From: Pseudomaricurvus alcaniphilus
GTDB lineage: Bacteria; Pseudomonadota; Gammaproteobacteria; Pseudomonadales; Cellvibrionaceae
Reading direction: 5' to 3'
Assembly (NCBI RefSeq): GCF_011440395.1
Contig: NZ_JAAOIX010000001.1
Coordinates: forward strand, 434,001-498,000
DNA length: 64,000 nt
The position numbers and the translations under genes were made by a program. The notes beneath the pieces were generated by a model that had not been told where the DNA came from, made no database searches, and saw nothing but the letters and a program-made list of their open reading frames with translations. This document shows, in pieces, positions 8,705 through 18,208 of the stretch; positions within the stretch are counted from its first letter, which is position 1; every line of letters starts with the position of its first letter.

Positions 8705-10219
8705 ATGAGCCAGCCCGGGACAAACCAGCGCACGGCGCAACTGGACAGCTACGGGCAGATTCGCCGCACCACCTTCTGGTTTGCAGCCGCCGCCCTGGTC
8801 GGCCTGCTACTGGCCGACCTTGATATTGTCAACGCCAACCCCTGGACGGAGTTCGCCCGCATGGGCCAGGGCTTGTTGCACCCTGAGGTATCGTCCTGGG
8901 GCGAGCTGCTGGAGTGGACCGCCAAGACCCTGGCCTTCGCGGTGGAGGGCATGACCCTGGCGATCGCTCTCGGCATGCTGCTGGCGCTGCTGTACAGACA
9001 TTGGTGGATTCGCGCCCTGTGCGCTTTTTTACGCGCCATTCACGAGCTGTTCTGGGCGTTGCTGTTTATCCAATGCCTTGGCCTCTCGCCCCTGAGTGGC
9101 GTGCTGGCGCTGGCCATTCCCTACGCCGGCACGCTGGCGAAAATTTACGGCGAACTGTTTGACGAAACCGACCCCCTGCCCCGCTCCACCCTGCTCCAGC
9201 CCAACGGTCTCAGTGCATTCCTGTTCACCACTCTGCCACTGGCCTGGAAACCACTGCTCACCTATACCAGCTATCGACTGGAGTGCGCCCTGCGCTCCAG
9301 CATCGTGCTCGGCTTTATCGGCCTGCCAACCCTCGGCTATCACCTGGAAAGCACCCTGCGCGAGGGCTACTATGCGCAGGCCGCGGCCCTGCTATACACC
9401 CTGATCCTGATGGTAATTGCGCTGAAATACGCGCTGCAAAAATTCCTGCTGCCCATCTACGTGCTGTTGGCATTCTGGTATTTGCCGCCAGTGGCCGAGG
9501 TCAAACCCGAATTTATTCTTCGCTTCTTTACCCAGGATATCGTTCCAGCCCCCCTGCAGGGGGGCTGGCAGGCGGATACTGGCAGTCGACTCTGGCAGTG
9601 GCTGCAACTGCTCTGGCAACAGCAAATGTGGCCGGGCCTGGCGAACACCCTTATCATCAGCCAGATTGCCCTGGTCAGCACTGCAGTTCTGGCGCTGTTG
9701 GCGTTCCCGCTAAACTCGCCCCATTTCACCGGCCGCGCCAGCCGTATTCTGGGGGACTCACTGCTGGTGGTGCTGCGCACCATCCCGGAATACCTGCTGG
9801 CGTTTGTGGTGCTGCTTTTTGTCGGCCCCTCGATGCTGCCGGCCATCATTGCCCTGACCCTGCACAATGGTGCAATTCTCGCCCACTTGCTGGGCGGCTT
9901 CAGTGCAGAGATTTGCCTGCGCGCCGATGCATGTCGAGGCATCAACCGCTATGCTTACGAAATTTTGCCGCGCCTGTATCGCCATTTTCTGGCACTGCTG
10001 CTCTACCGCTGGGAGGTCATCATGCGCGAGAGCGCTATACTGGGCATATTGGGGATAGCCACACTGGGGTTTTATGTTGACTCGGCGTTTGAGGAGTTCC
10101 GCCTGGATCGGGCCGCCCTGCTGATCCTCACCTCAGCGCTGCTGAATATTGGCATTGACAACCTCGCCCGCCATTTGCGCCGCCGGTTGCATTTATCCAC
10201 AACCCCCGAAACTCTCTAG
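8705..10219 (+). CDS. Putative selenate ABC transporter, double-domain permease
   Basis: The 504-residue inner-membrane protein carries two successive BPD-type permease domains. The first spans residues 75-240 and the second 315-490, each with about five to six membrane helices. PhnE-type importers usually have one domain of about 260-280 residues and work as a homodimer. Here both halves are fused in one chain, so one copy could form the whole channel. The repeat ends are similar (SSIVLGFIGLPTLGYHLEST and SAILGILGIATLGFYVDSAF), which suggests an internal duplication. The substrate is assigned only by operon context. Confidence 0.85.
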   Translation: MSQPGTNQRTAQLDSYGQIRRTTFWFAAAALVGLLLADLDIVNANPWTEFARMGQGLLHPEVSSWGELLEWTAKTLAFAVEGMTLAIALGMLLALLYRHWWIRALCAFLRAIHELFWALLFIQCLGLSPLSGVLALAIPYAGTLAKIYGELFDETDPLPRSTLLQPNGLSAFLFTTLPLAWKPLLTYTSYRLECALRSSIVLGFIGLPTLGYHLESTLREGYYAQAAALLYTLILMVIALKYALQKFLLPIYVLLAFWYLPPVAEVKPEFILRFFTQDIVPAPLQGGWQADTGSRLWQWLQLLWQQQMWPGLANTLIISQIALVSTAVLALLAFPLNSPHFTGRASRILGDSLLVVLRTIPEYLLAFVVLLFVGPSMLPAIIALTLHNGAILAHLLGGFSAEICLRADACRGINRYAYEILPRLYRHFLALLLYRWEVIMRESAILGILGIATLGFYVDSAFEEFRLDRAALLILTSALLNIGIDNLARHLRRRLHLSTTPETL

Positions 10220-10284
10220 TCCCGGAGACAAGAACACCCTGTAAACACCAGGTCAACACAACACGGATACCCGAGTAAACCAAC

Positions 10285-12558
10285 ATGCGCAACACAGCCA
10301 TCAATTATCGCGACCTCGTCCTTATCGGCGGCGGTCACAGCCACGCCCTGGTGTTGCGCAAGTGGGCCATGCAACCTCTGCCCGGGGTTCGCCTGACCCT
10401 GGTCTCGCCCAACAGCCTGACGCCCTACTCGGGCATGCTGCCCGGACTGATCGCCGGCAACTACAGTTTCGAAGAAACCCACATCGACCTGGCCCGCCTG
10501 TGCCAATTCGCCAATGCGCGCTTTATCCAGGCGGCGACAACCGGCATAGACCTGCAAACCCGCTCGGTGCAATTCGCCGAGCGCCCCGCCATCGGTTGCG
10601 ATGTTTTATCGCTCAACACCGGTATTACGCCAGGGCTGCAGATAGACGGGGCCGCCAACTTCGGGGTTCCGGTCAAGCCTATTGCCGAGTTTTACCCCCG
10701 CTGGCAAGCGCTGGTGCAAGCACTGGAGCGCGACGATACAGCCGGGCCCTTTGAGCTGGCGGTGGTCGGCGGCGGCGCCGCAGGCGTCGAACTGGTTTTT
10801 GCTGTGCACCATGCGCTGGCCAGCAACTCCCGCATAACACGCAATGTGCGCTGTCACCTGGTTCACCAGGGCGAGCGGGTTCCGCAGAATTATCCCCGCG
10901 CCGTGCAGCAGCGTATCGGCCGCGCCCTGCAGGCTAAGGGCATTCAACTGCACTGCAACAGCCAGGTGAGCTCAGCGCTGCCCAATGCGCTGCACCTGGC
11001 CGGCGGCGAGCGCCTCCCGGTCGACGCTGTATTCTGGTGTACCCCGGCCAGCGCCGCCCGCTGGCCCGAAGCCTGCGGGCTGGCAACCGACACGGATGGC
11101 TTTGTCGCACTCAACGCCTTTTTACAGTCCACCAGTCACGATTGGGTATTCGCCGCCGGCGATATCGCCCAGCAAATTGCCACGCCCCGGCCGCGAGCGG
11201 GTGTGTTTGCCGTACGCCAGGCGCCAGTGCTTTTTGAAAACCTGCAGAACTACCTGACCGAACAACCGCTAAAAGCGTTTCGGCCGCAAAAATCCTACTT
11301 GAGCTTGCTCACCAGCGGCGGCCGCAGCGCCGTCGGCTGCCGCACAGCTGGCCTCTTGCCAACTGTTGCCGGCCACTGGGTTTGGCACTGGAAGCGCCGC
11401 ATCGACCAAAAATTCATGGCCCAGTTTCAGCAGCTCACACTGCCCACAGGCATGCAGGATGAACCCGTGCACCCGGCCATCAGCGGCGAATTAGACCCTG
11501 CCAAAATTGAAGCCGCAGCCATGCGCTGTGGCGGCTGTGGCGCCAAAGTTGGCGCCACCATATTGCAGCGCGTCATGACCCAGTTGCATCCCGTCCATCA
11601 ACAGGGTGTGGTTATCGGCTTACAGCAGCCCGACGACGCCGCAGCCATTCGCGTCCCCGATAAACAACTGCTGATCCAGAGCGTCGATGTGTTCAGGGCC
11701 CTGCTGGACGACCCCTGGCTGTTGGGCAAGATTTCCGCAGAACATTCGCTCAGTGATATTTTTGCCATGAATGCGCGACCTCACAGTGCGCTGGCCATCG
11801 CTACCCTGCCTTACGCGGCGGAAGACTTAATCGAACGGGATTTGCTGCAACTGATGTGCGGCGCCATGGAAGTGCTCAATGAACACCAGTGCGAACTGAT
11901 TGGCGGCCACACCAGCGAAGGCGCTGAACTCAGCCTCGGTTTCTCGGTAAATGGCCTGGCGGACGAAGCGGCACTGCTACACAAGGCGGGCCTGCAGCCG
12001 GGGCATCGAGTGATACTGACAAAACCGCTGGGCACCGGCGCCCTGTTCGCAGCCCACAATCAATTGCTGGCCAAAGGCCCCTGGCTGGATGAAGCCATCA
12101 AGTGGATGCTGACCAGCAACAAGACTGCGGCGCAGATTTTCAGTGCCGTGGGGGCCAGCGCCTGCACTGACGTGACCGGGTTTGGTTTGCTCGGCCACCT
12201 GTTGGAGATGCTAAAACCCCAGCGCCTGCAAGCGGTGTTGGAGCTGCCGCAAATTCCGGCCCTGCCGGGTGTGGTGGCGCTGTTGCAGCGCGGTGTCACC
12301 TCCAGCCTGCACCCGGACAATATGCGCCTGCGCAGAGCCATCTGTGATCTCGAGCACTGGCCTCCCCACGACAACTACCAGTTGCTGTTTGACCCCCAGA
12401 CGTCCGGGGGGCTACTCGGCTGCGTTCCCGCCGAACGGGTGAACGACTGCCTCGAGCAACTGCACGCGGCGGGATATACCGAGGCGACAGTCATCGGCGA
12501 GGTATGGGAGCAGTCATTTTCCAACCCCGACCACCCCTCAGTGGAACTGATTTCCTGA
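10285..12558 (+). CDS. selD: FAD/NAD-dependent oxidoreductase fused to selenophosphate synthetase SelD
   Basis: The 757-residue protein has two enzymes. Residues 1-375 form a pyridine nucleotide-disulfide oxidoreductase-like domain (LVLIGGGHSHALVLRKW for FAD and AVVGGGAAGVEL for the nucleotide). Residues 400-750 are SelD, which makes selenophosphate from selenide and ATP. The catalytic region MRCGGCGAKVG has Cys418 and Lys421 aligned with E. coli Cys17 and Lys20; it uses Cys, not selenocysteine. The glycine-rich ATP segments IGGHTSEGAEL and DPQTSGGLLG are present. The fusion is known in several bacteria. A reasonable inference is that the first domain helps reduce selenium species for the second. 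It closes the selenium operon, 65 bases after the permease. Confidence 0.95.
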   Translation: MRNTAINYRDLVLIGGGHSHALVLRKWAMQPLPGVRLTLVSPNSLTPYSGMLPGLIAGNYSFEETHIDLARLCQFANARFIQAATTGIDLQTRSVQFAERPAIGCDVLSLNTGITPGLQIDGAANFGVPVKPIAEFYPRWQALVQALERDDTAGPFELAVVGGGAAGVELVFAVHHALASNSRITRNVRCHLVHQGERVPQNYPRAVQQRIGRALQAKGIQLHCNSQVSSALPNALHLAGGERLPVDAVFWCTPASAARWPEACGLATDTDGFVALNAFLQSTSHDWVFAAGDIAQQIATPRPRAGVFAVRQAPVLFENLQNYLTEQPLKAFRPQKSYLSLLTSGGRSAVGCRTAGLLPTVAGHWVWHWKRRIDQKFMAQFQQLTLPTGMQDEPVHPAISGELDPAKIEAAAMRCGGCGAKVGATILQRVMTQLHPVHQQGVVIGLQQPDDAAAIRVPDKQLLIQSVDVFRALLDDPWLLGKISAEHSLSDIFAMNARPHSALAIATLPYAAEDLIERDLLQLMCGAMEVLNEHQCELIGGHTSEGAELSLGFSVNGLADEAALLHKAGLQPGHRVILTKPLGTGALFAAHNQLLAKGPWLDEAIKWMLTSNKTAAQIFSAVGASACTDVTGFGLLGHLLEMLKPQRLQAVLELPQIPALPGVVALLQRGVTSSLHPDNMRLRRAICDLEHWPPHDNYQLLFDPQTSGGLLGCVPAERVNDCLEQLHAAGYTEATVIGEVWEQSFSNPDHPSVELIS

Positions 12559-12576
12559 GGGCTGCGCCGGTGCGAT

Positions 12577-12894
12577 TCAGCCGCCCTGCTTTTGCTTCAG
12601 GATCTGCAGGTATTTTGGCGTCGGACCGACATCCTCGTAGATGTTGAGCCCGTCTTCAACCCGGATAACCTTGTCACCTGCCACGTAGGGCATGGCCTCG
12701 ACAATTTCGTGCACAGCGCTGTGGAGTAATTCACTGGTAATCGCTTCGGGAGTCTGGTTAAACACTTCAGCCAAAGCCTGCAGCTTCTGTATATCAGACT
12801 TCTTGACCGCGACTTCGAGGGTCTCAAGCTCTTCGGTATCTGCAGCGTTCTTGGTCCAGGCCTTCAAAATTTCTCGAAAACGACTATTCGACAT
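12577..12894 (-). CDS. Conserved small protein often labelled pilin assembly / type 1 pili tip component
   Basis: The 105-residue soluble protein has no signal peptide. Its C-terminal part, MPYVAGDKVIRVED followed by IYEDVGPTPKYLQI, matches a conserved Pseudomonas-type family that is commonly labelled as a pili tip component. Nothing in the sequence supports a pilus role: there is no secretion signal and no pilus gene nearby. The middle (IQKLQALAEVFNQTPEAITS) looks like a ribbon-helix-helix or other small DNA- or protein-binding helix pair. Function is unknown. It converges with selD, 18 bases apart. Confidence 0.65.
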   Translation of the reverse strand: MSNSRFREILKAWTKNAADTEELETLEVAVKKSDIQKLQALAEVFNQTPEAITSELLHSAVHEIVEAMPYVAGDKVIRVEDGLNIYEDVGPTPKYLQILKQKQGG

Positions 12895-13108
12895 AAGGTG
12901 ACATCCGTGATTTCAACAAGTGCTGTAATTGTAGAGCAATCGCGGGGTTGCTTTCCACCGGCGCCGGGAACCATAACGCATAAAATCAGCGAAAAATTTT
13001 GCCGGGAAGCACCAATAAACAACAATTAGCTGTCCCATGTCTCCTATGATGGTGTCGGCCGCCAACGCCAGGCGTATATCGGCCTATAAATGTTACACAA
13101 ATATTATT

Positions 13109-13127
13109 GCAAATAATTATCATTTAC
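13109..13127. promoter_or_regulatory. Fur-like operator upstream of the iron cluster
   Basis: The 19 bases at 13109-13127 match the Fur consensus GATAATGATAATCATTATC at 13 positions. A second, weaker overlapping match begins at 13116. The site lies about 55-70 bases before the porin gene, where Fur would block the promoter when iron is plentiful. Confidence 0.65.
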
Positions 13128-13180
13128 TATTATCATCCACCCTCGCTGGCTGACACCGGCAATCCCAGGACAACTGATGT

Positions 13181-14305
13181 ATGGCTTTTTCAACCAAATT
13201 GACACTGGCAGCGTCGCTGTTTGTTTTTGCACCGGCTTTGTACGCCAATCAGGCAGATGTTCAAGCTGAGATTCGCGCTTTGAAGCTGCAACTGCAAGAC
13301 ATCAGCGCTCGCTTGCAGCAATTGGAAGCTAGCCAGGGCATGCAGGCGCCATATGATTCGCGATCACAACCGGAAACCATGATTATTGAACGCGATGAAA
13401 CCCCGGCCGTGACCGTTTATGGCCTGCTGGAAATTGAAGCCGGCTACTCCGATAACCAACAGGGATCCAGCAGTGACCTGGGGGTGGCCACAGTAGAGTT
13501 GGGGCTGGACGCCCAGCTCACCCGCAATATCAACGCCACTGTTACCGCGCTCTACGAAGAGGATGCTACCGACCTGGAAATCGATCAGGCCACCCTGACC
13601 CTGGCCGACCTGGCCGGTAGCGGTGTCAGCCTGAGCCTCGGCCAAACCTATGTGCCGTTTGGCAATTTCGAAACCAACCTGGTCAATGACACTTTGATTC
13701 TGGAACTTGCGGAAACCCGCGAAACAGCCGCCATGCTCAGCTGGGAATACCAGGGCTTCAACGTCTCCGCCTACACCTTTAACGGTGATATCGACCACGG
13801 CGGCGACACCCTGGAGAGCCTCGGTGTCTCCCTCGGCTGGAGCAACGACGGTTTCAGCTTTGGCGCCGACTATATCAGCAACATTCTCGACAGCGATAGC
13901 CTCAGCGCCGCCCTGGCCGAGGATATAAGTGAAGCGGGTTTGGACCTGTCCAACATCGAGGACCGTGCCGGCGCATTTATTCTCCAGGCTACGGCCAGGC
14001 TCGCCAACCTCATGCTCATCGCCGAGTATGTGGACAGTGAACGCTTTAGCATCGGCAGCTTTAGCGAGCGCGAGCTGCAGGCAGTGCACCTGGAGGCCGC
14101 CACCGATATCGGCCCCTGGACTCTCGCCCTGTCCTGGCAGGAAACGGATAACGCCGCCAACTTGCTGCCGCAAGAGCGCCTGTCACTGGGTGCCAGTACC
14201 AGCATCAACGACAGCCTCGGCATTGGCCTGGAATATTGGCGCGACCAGGATTACAGCGGCAGGGATGCCGACAACCTGCTGCTGCAATTGAATGCGCACT
14301 TTTAA
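13181..14305 (+). CDS. LbtU-like siderophore porin
   Basis: This is a 374-residue outer-membrane beta-barrel. A signal peptide ends near ALYA (residue 22). A coiled-coil segment follows (QAEIRALKLQLQDISARLQQ). After the linker come strands that alternate polar and hydrophobic residues, ending in the C-terminal aromatic residue (QLNAHF) that signals barrel assembly. The arrangement matches LbtU-family porins, named after the Legionella legiobactin receptor, which work without TonB. The Fur-like site upstream and the imelysin genes downstream agree with a role in iron uptake. The exact substrate is not known. Confidence 0.8.
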   Translation: MAFSTKLTLAASLFVFAPALYANQADVQAEIRALKLQLQDISARLQQLEASQGMQAPYDSRSQPETMIIERDETPAVTVYGLLEIEAGYSDNQQGSSSDLGVATVELGLDAQLTRNINATVTALYEEDATDLEIDQATLTLADLAGSGVSLSLGQTYVPFGNFETNLVNDTLILELAETRETAAMLSWEYQGFNVSAYTFNGDIDHGGDTLESLGVSLGWSNDGFSFGADYISNILDSDSLSAALAEDISEAGLDLSNIEDRAGAFILQATARLANLMLIAEYVDSERFSIGSFSERELQAVHLEAATDIGPWTLALSWQETDNAANLLPQERLSLGASTSINDSLGIGLEYWRDQDYSGRDADNLLLQLNAHF

Positions 14306-14389
14306 CCCGGCGCGCCGGGGCTGCGGTGCGTGCGTCCGCCCCAAGCCCTTGGCAAACCATTTAATTTATAACGGAAGAAGTGAAACACC

Positions 14390-15634
14390 ATGTTCAAGCG
14401 TATAAAAAACACCTGTGTGATCATCGCCCTGGCACTGGCAGGGCCCGCCCAGGCAGTGGAGGAATCCCGGGTAGCAACCCACTATGCGGACATTGCCCAC
14501 GCGGTATATGCGGATTCACTGGCGACCGCGCTGAACCTGCAACAACAAGTAAAAGCCTTTGTCAGCGCGCCCAGCGCCGCGAGCCTGGCGGCCACCCGGG
14601 CCGCATGGAAACAAGCGCGGGTGCCCTATCAGCAGAGTGAAGCCTTTCGCTTCGGCAACCCTGTGATCGATGACTGGGAAGGCCAGCTCAACGCCTGGCC
14701 GCTGGACGAGGGTTTGATCGATTACGTGGCCGACGACTACAGCGGTGAAATGGGCAATATAGGCGCCGACCTGAACATCATTGCCACCCCCGTTATAAAC
14801 CTCGGCGACAGCAGCCTGGACGCCAGCACCATCACCCCGGAACTGCTGGCCAGCCTCAATGAGCTGGGCGGCAGCGAGGCCAACGTCGCCACCGGATATC
14901 ACGCCATCGAGTTCTTGCTGTGGGGCCAGGATTTGAATGGCACCGGCCCCGGTGCCGGCCAGCGCCCCTACACGGATTATGCCATCGGCGCGAACTGCAG
15001 TAATGGCCACTGTGAGCGCCGCGCCGCTTACCTGCTAGCGGTGACCCAATTGCTGGTCAGTGACCTGGAGTATATGGTGGGCCAGTGGCAGCCCGGTGGC
15101 AACTATCGCCGCCACTTGCAGGGCCTGCCGAGTCACGAGGTATTCACCCGCGCGCTCTACGGCATGGGCAGCCTGTCGCTGGGCGAACTGGCCGGTGAGC
15201 GCATGAAAGTCGCACTGGAGGCACACTCCCCGGAAGATGAACACGACTGTTTTAGCGACAACACTCACTACTCCCACTTTTACAACGCCCTCGGTATTCG
15301 CAACATCTATACAGGCCAGTACCGACGCGTGGACGGCTCCCTGCTGCAGGGCCCATCGCTGGCCGACCTTGTAGCGGCACAAGACTCGGCCCTGGACCAG
15401 CGCATGCGCGCCGCCCTCGACGCGACCCAGGCCAAACTGCAGGTACTGGTCGACAGTGCCGAGTCCGGCGACGCCGCCTTTGACCAGTTGATCGCCGAAG
15501 GCAACAACCAGGGCCGGGAGATCATCGGCGCCGCTATCGCCGCACTGGTCGCGCAAACCCAACTGCTGGAGCAGGTAGCCGCCTCTCTCGGCATCGACAA
15601 CCTCAATCCCGACACCGCCGAGCACCAGTTTTAA
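14390..15634 (+). CDS. Imelysin family (M75) iron-regulated periplasmic protein
   Basis: The protein has 414 residues with a signal peptide (cut after GPAQA near residue 24). It contains the imelysin GxHxxE motif as GYHAIE at residues 169-174, followed by FLLWGQDLNG. IrpA and ICMP proteins of this group are made under iron limitation and are anchored or free in the periplasm; despite the peptidase name, they probably bind iron or another metal rather than cut protein. The following gene begins three bases after its stop. GGAAGAAG precedes the ATG. It is the full-motif member of the two imelysins in this operon. Confidence 0.9.
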   Translation: MFKRIKNTCVIIALALAGPAQAVEESRVATHYADIAHAVYADSLATALNLQQQVKAFVSAPSAASLAATRAAWKQARVPYQQSEAFRFGNPVIDDWEGQLNAWPLDEGLIDYVADDYSGEMGNIGADLNIIATPVINLGDSSLDASTITPELLASLNELGGSEANVATGYHAIEFLLWGQDLNGTGPGAGQRPYTDYAIGANCSNGHCERRAAYLLAVTQLLVSDLEYMVGQWQPGGNYRRHLQGLPSHEVFTRALYGMGSLSLGELAGERMKVALEAHSPEDEHDCFSDNTHYSHFYNALGIRNIYTGQYRRVDGSLLQGPSLADLVAAQDSALDQRMRAALDATQAKLQVLVDSAESGDAAFDQLIAEGNNQGREIIGAAIAALVAQTQLLEQVAASLGIDNLNPDTAEHQF

Positions 15635-15637
15635 TCT

Positions 15638-17086
15638 ATGCCGGCAAACAGGATTCCGGCAGGGCTACCAGGGCGGCGCAGGCCGGCACTCGGCGCGATG
15701 CTGGCAAACAAAGTGACCAGGATACTGCTGCCATTTGTGCTGGTCGCGAGCAGCGCCGCCAGTGTCGCCGCCCCCGCCGGTGGCGACACCACGGTAATGA
15801 GCAGTAACCGGCAGGCCTACTCCCTGCCCGCGCACAATATGCCCATGGCGCGCAAGCTGGACTTTCACGTTGGCAACAGCTTTTTCCGCAACCCCTGGGT
15901 CAGCGCCCCGGCCTCCACTTCCGCACGGGACGGCCTCGGCCCGCTGTTCAACACCAACGGCTGCCAGAACTGCCACATTCGCGATGGCCGCGGGCACGCC
16001 CCGTCCAGCGCAGATCTCAATGCCGTTTCCATGCTGGTGCGCATGAGCATCCCCGCCACCACCGCGGCCGAGCGGCAATTGCTGCTTACCCGGGGCGCGG
16101 TACCTGAGCCCAATTACGGCGACCAACTGCAGGACTTTGCCATCGCCGGTGTTGCCCCCGAGGCTCAACTGAGGATCGAATACCAGACCGTCACCCGCAC
16201 CTTTGCCGACGGTGAAACCATTACCCTGCGGCAGCCCAACCTGCGCCTGCAGCAGCTCAATTACGGTCCCCTGCACCCGCAGGTTATGCTCTCGGCTCGA
16301 ATCGCGCCGGCGATGATCGGCCTGGGCCTGCTGCAAGCCATCGACGCGCAGACACTCGCCGCCCTCGAAGATCCGCAGGACAGCAACAACGACGGCATTT
16401 CCGGGCGTTTGAATTGGGTCTGGGATGCAGAGCGCCAGCAAACCAGCATTGGTCGCTTCGGCTGGAAGGCCGGGCAACCTACCCTGAAACAACAAAACAG
16501 CGCCGCCTTCAATGGCGACATGGGCATCACCAGTTCTGTTTTCCCTACGGAAAACTGCCGGCCGAAGCAGGCGGATTGCCAGCGCGGAGTCAGCGGTGGC
16601 CAGCCGGAGGTGGCGGACAACATTCTCGACCAGGTAACGTTTTACACCCACAACCTGGCGGTACCGGCCCGCCGCAACGCCGACCAACCGCAGGTGCAAC
16701 GGGGCGAACAACTGTTTGCCGAGGTCGGCTGCAGCGCCTGCCACCTGCCCCGGCTGACCACTGGCGAAGCCAAATTCCCCTGGCTCAGCGGGCAGACCAT
16801 AGCGCCATATACCGACCTCCTGCTGCACGACATGGGCCCGGAACTGGCGGACCAGCGGCCGGAGTTTCTCGCCAGCGGACGGGAGTGGCGCACCGCTCCC
16901 CTGTGGGGCATCGGCTTGACCGAAACCGTTGCCGGCCGGGCCAACTTCCTGCATGATGGCCGCGCCCAAACCCTGCTCGAGGCCATCGTTTGGCACGGTG
17001 GCGAAGCCGAGGCTGCGCGGGACAAAGTTCTGGCAATGAACAGAGCGGATCGCGCTGCCTTGATTCAGTTTTTACAATCCTTATAG
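15638..17086 (+). CDS. Di-heme oxidoreductase family cytochrome
   Basis: The protein has 482 residues and two c-type heme motifs: CQNCH near residue 110 and CSACH near residue 368. The family (formerly DUF1111) resembles di-heme peroxidases and is repeatedly found between two imelysin genes. The segment SVASS-like hydrophobic region around residues 26-46 (ILLPFVLVASSAASVAAPAG) is the export signal. The ATG at 15638 is three bases from the upstream stop; an internal ATG at 15698 would give a more standard signal peptide and may be the real start. Redox chemistry on iron or an iron chelate in the periplasm is a reasonable inference. Confidence 0.88.
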   Translation: MPANRIPAGLPGRRRPALGAMLANKVTRILLPFVLVASSAASVAAPAGGDTTVMSSNRQAYSLPAHNMPMARKLDFHVGNSFFRNPWVSAPASTSARDGLGPLFNTNGCQNCHIRDGRGHAPSSADLNAVSMLVRMSIPATTAAERQLLLTRGAVPEPNYGDQLQDFAIAGVAPEAQLRIEYQTVTRTFADGETITLRQPNLRLQQLNYGPLHPQVMLSARIAPAMIGLGLLQAIDAQTLAALEDPQDSNNDGISGRLNWVWDAERQQTSIGRFGWKAGQPTLKQQNSAAFNGDMGITSSVFPTENCRPKQADCQRGVSGGQPEVADNILDQVTFYTHNLAVPARRNADQPQVQRGEQLFAEVGCSACHLPRLTTGEAKFPWLSGQTIAPYTDLLLHDMGPELADQRPEFLASGREWRTAPLWGIGLTETVAGRANFLHDGRAQTLLEAIVWHGGEAEAARDKVLAMNRADRAALIQFLQSL

Positions 17087-17104
17087 ACCAACAGACAGGC
17101 TCCT

Positions 17105-18208
17105 ATGACTTTTATCCGCCTTGCAGCCATAGTATCGGCTGTACTTATTTCACTGACCGGCTGCCAGCCAACCGCCAGCCCCGAACAGCAATTGCTGGAC
17201 AACATCGCCAACAACGTCATCCTGCCAGCGCAACAGCAATTCAGTCAGCACAGCGCTGAGCTGGCCCGGCTGAGCGAGAGCTTTTGCGGACAACCTGACA
17301 ACGCCGGTCTGGAACAGTTACGAGAACAATGGCGCCAGTCCATGCGCACCTGGCAAGCGGTAAAAGTTATCGGCTTTGGGCCAATCAGTGTCGACAATCA
17401 AAGCTGGAAAATCCAGTTCTGGCCCGACAAGCACAACCTTATCGAAAAGAAATTGAACAGCCTGCTGCGCAGCGATGAAGAACTGACGGTGGAGCGCATC
17501 GGCAAAGCCAGTGTGGTCACCCAGGGCCTGTCTGCGCTGGAGTTCTTGCTGTTTGACCACCAGGACGGCCAATTGAGCAGTTACCAGACTGGCCCGCTCA
17601 GCCAGCGCCGCTGCCAGCTGCTGCAGGCGGTGAGCCAACACACCGAGCAGGTGGCCGCCAATCTCTATCGCGCCTGGCGCGCAGACGCGGGCAACTACCG
17701 GGCCCGTTTCACTGCAACCGGGCCGGACAACAGCGAATTTCCCGACCAGGCCAGCGCCATCGCCGCCCTGGTCGACGCCCTGGTGAACAGTGTTGAAGTG
17801 GCCAAGCGCGACCAGCTGGCACAACCCCTGGGGCATCGCGCCAAAGGCAATCGACCGCGCCCCTACCTGAGCGAAGCCTGGCGCAGCCGCTACTCCAGCC
17901 AGGCCCTGGCCGCCAACCTGTACGCAGCCGCCAATCTCTATCGCGGCGCCGACGGTTACGGCATGGACGACTACCTCAAGCACCGGGGCGAGGCTGAGCT
18001 GGCCGTCAAAATCGACAACCTGTTCAGCCGTGCCACCGGGCAACTGGAGCTGCTCCCGAATATCTTTGACGGAGTATCCGACCCCGACCAGCACCAACTT
18101 CTGCAGCAGTTATATGTGGATGTGGGGCTGCTGCAAACCCAATTGAAAACCCAATTGCCCGCCGCCATGGGCGTCAACCTGGGGTTTAATGCCAATGACG
18201 GGGATTAA
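17105..18208 (+). CDS. Imelysin family lipoprotein with altered motif
   Basis: The 367-residue protein starts with a lipoprotein signal (LISLTGC, lipobox Cys at about residue 20), so it should be anchored to a membrane facing the periplasm. It has the imelysin fold pattern, for example FGPISVDNQSWKIQFWPDK and GLSALEFLLF. At residues 141-146 the usual GxHxxE reads GLSALE: the His is Ser143. It may therefore bind a different ligand or act as a partner of the first imelysin. It lies 18 bases after the di-heme gene and overlaps the DUF1513 gene by 20 bases. Confidence 0.87.
   Translation: MTFIRLAAIVSAVLISLTGCQPTASPEQQLLDNIANNVILPAQQQFSQHSAELARLSESFCGQPDNAGLEQLREQWRQSMRTWQAVKVIGFGPISVDNQSWKIQFWPDKHNLIEKKLNSLLRSDEELTVERIGKASVVTQGLSALEFLLFDHQDGQLSSYQTGPLSQRRCQLLQAVSQHTEQVAANLYRAWRADAGNYRARFTATGPDNSEFPDQASAIAALVDALVNSVEVAKRDQLAQPLGHRAKGNRPRPYLSEAWRSRYSSQALAANLYAAANLYRGADGYGMDDYLKHRGEAELAVKIDNLFSRATGQLELLPNIFDGVSDPDQHQLLQQLYVDVGLLQTQLKTQLPAAMGVNLGFNANDGD

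Noticed and set aside
15665-16996. A 443-codon minus-strand open frame opposite the di-heme gene
   Set aside because: It is antisense to a protein with two CxxCH heme motifs. Low-complexity Gly/Val/Ala content suggests a high-GC shadow.
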